Made by a program: the position numbers and the translations under genes. From positions 496,001-560,000 of the forward strand of contig OZ316896.1 in NCBI GenBank assembly GCA_973895155.1: 64,000 nt of DNA, read 5' to 3'. This document shows positions 62,401-64,000 of this stretch, piece after piece. This DNA comes from Marsupella aquatica (Eukaryota; Marchantiophyta). The notes beneath the pieces were generated by a model that saw nothing but the letters and a program-made list of their open reading frames with translations, was not told where the DNA came from and did not search any database. Numbering within the stretch: the first letter of the stretch is position 1; every line of letters starts with the position of its first letter.

Positions 62401-64000
62401 ATTTTCCTTCCTGTTCTCTATACCCTTTTCCCTCTCTGCTCTCTCATGCCCACCAGTCCTAGCTCATAACCTATGCTTGGTTAAGTTTAGTGGGAATGAT
62501 TTGACCAAATTTAGAGGAACATGTAAGAGCTGACGTACCAATGCTAGGCCAACTTTAGCAGGATTGTACCTAGGTGTGACTAGTGGGAATGATTCAACTA
62601 ACTTTAGAGGGAATGACTTGGTTCAATGGTGACCAAGTTAGTTTATAATCTAATCATTCTAGGTAATGTGATTCGGACACCAACCCTTTGCTCTCCCTGG
62701 AAACTGTAACAGCTTTTTCTTTGGCAAAACTTTTTTCTGTTTTGTCCAGTTTATTTGGAGGAATCTTCCTGTCACCACTAGTGGTGACAACAGATTCTAT
62801 TTAGTAAAGAGGACTGGCAACCTTCCGGAACCACCTTTCAAGAAGATTGGGAGCAGCATTTTTTTGTGTATTAGCCAAGATGGCTCCCTACTAGCCTATA
62901 GAGTCAGGAAGGTTGGCTACTGCATCTGCTTTGGGTTGCAGCCAGCTGGCTAATAGTCTATGGTTAAGAGTATGTTCACTGGCTAATCCCAAAGTTTAGC
63001 AGTGCACTCATGTGGGAAATGGTAACTTGAACAACTGCTCTTTTTAATAGAAACTTCAAAATTAACATATTGGGAAATCTTCTTAGCTCTGCTAGCTCAT
63101 TGTCATTGACCGGTGACTATGTACATTGCAAGGTAATGGGCACCAGGCTAACAACCCTTATCTGCCCAGGGCTTGCTGACAAATGCCAGCCCTTGATCCT
63201 GATGTGGCGAACGGCTGCTGTGCTTTCCAAGATTTAACCCAAGTATCATTAGCCAGCCCCTTCTCTATGTAAGTTTTTGGCAAATTTCTGCCCACCAAAA
63301 AATGGGTAGTTGGGGTTCTCTCCCCCATCCAAGGTTTGTTTTTTTGGCAAGCAAGAGATCTTGCTGACAATGACCAGGTGACAATGAAAAACCTTTTCTT
63401 TGCCAAATTCACGTAGTGGGGTCAGAATTTGGCTAACTTTTCAATGAAAAACCATTCAGAGATTAAGGAAATTGACAATTGAGGGTGGGGCTACTGCATC
63501 TGCTTCCCCACCCATCACAATTGCTGGAAAATTAGCCAAGGGTTAGCTATGCAAAAGAAGACTTGATGGAGTTTGGGAGTGAACAAAGCTTCAGGCCAGG
63601 CCCCTCCTTTCAAAAAGGACTGTCTTATTGGGGCCCCTGTGACCTGCCACCCGTCTCTTCTCCCTTCCCATCTTTATGGTATTACAATTGTGGTTAGGCC
63701 CTGCATGGTCAGAGTTTAGGGAGCTAGGCAACAAGTGTAGGATATAGCAAGAGAGTGAGGCACCAAGGCCGGATGCCTGAATGCTTGAAGGAGAGAGAGA
63801 TAGGAAGAATTAAACATCAAACAATTCCCTAAACCCTACAACATCAACTGTACACAGAGGGAGGGGTTTTTTGGGCTAGTGGTTTTGCCAAGGAAGCAGG
63901 AGGTGGTGGAGAGGCGAGAGGATGATGCCATAAGGTTTAGTCTCTCAATGTTTCTTCCCCTAGCTTCTCTCTTCTCTTTCATTTCATTCAGCAACATCCA
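62401..64000. other. Intergenic to the end of the window, no gene recognised
   Basis: Short degenerate repeats (GGGAATGATT, ACTTTAG) occur at 62490-62610. A perfect 20-bp palindrome centred on ACTAGT lies at 62770-62789. I see no exon-like frame with plausible splice sites up to position 64000. Confidence 0.45.

Noticed and set aside
1-64000. CRISPR arrays, bacterial operons, riboswitches or phage features
   Set aside because: Gene structure and repeats are those of a plant nuclear genome. No regularly spaced direct repeats with unique spacers were seen.

Overview
The window is nuclear DNA of a land plant. The evidence is several intron-rich genes with GT-AG introns, a plant-type KIN-7 kinesin with a C-terminal RING finger, SABATH methyltransferases, a plant linker-SH2 (STAT-like) gene, UPF3, and plant-style Ty1/copia, L1, PIF/Harbinger and Mutator-like elements. 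The SABATH and SH2 proteins look diverged from the flowering-plant forms I know. That suggests a bryophyte or another early-diverging land plant, but I cannot name a species.

Layout. 1-3412: the 3' half of a Ty1/copia retrotransposon with a 3' LTR containing an 18-bp tandem array. 3413-5849: intergenic. 5850-12782 (minus): UPF3, a nonsense-mediated decay factor, in 10 exons whose phases all join. 13340-18900: intergenic, with 60-bp and 103-bp tandem repeats and a relic of a retroelement C-terminal endonuclease region (about 14610-15506) broken by one stop. 19586-34106 (plus): a 26-exon KIN-7 kinesin of about 1301 residues, joined in frame throughout.

36564-51993 (minus): three SABATH carboxyl methyltransferase paralogues (A, B, C) with identical three-exon structures. 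They are separated by repeat-rich spacers. These hold a 0.9-kb Mutator-like foldback element with 9-bp target duplications, a 5'-truncated L1 with a 15-bp target duplication, and many short tandem duplications. A 1.38-kb PIF/Harbinger deletion derivative sits 6 bp after the stop of copy C. A conserved block lies upstream of all three copies. A degenerate repeat of about 190 bp lies upstream of B and C only.

54300-60280 (minus): an 11-exon linker-SH2 gene of about 802 residues, with an N-terminal lectin-like region and a C-terminal SH2 domain carrying the phosphotyrosine-binding arginine. 60300-64000: intergenic, with one likely MITE and a 98-bp tandem duplication.

The single-copy genes are unrelated housekeeping or signalling genes. 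The only functional cluster is the SABATH array, which probably methylates small carboxylic acids. Exon coordinates were worked out by hand from splice consensus, reading-frame continuity and family resemblance. I found no clearly new system. The most unusual material is the transposon-riddled SABATH array, the structure of the inserted elements, and the enlarged linker-SH2 protein.
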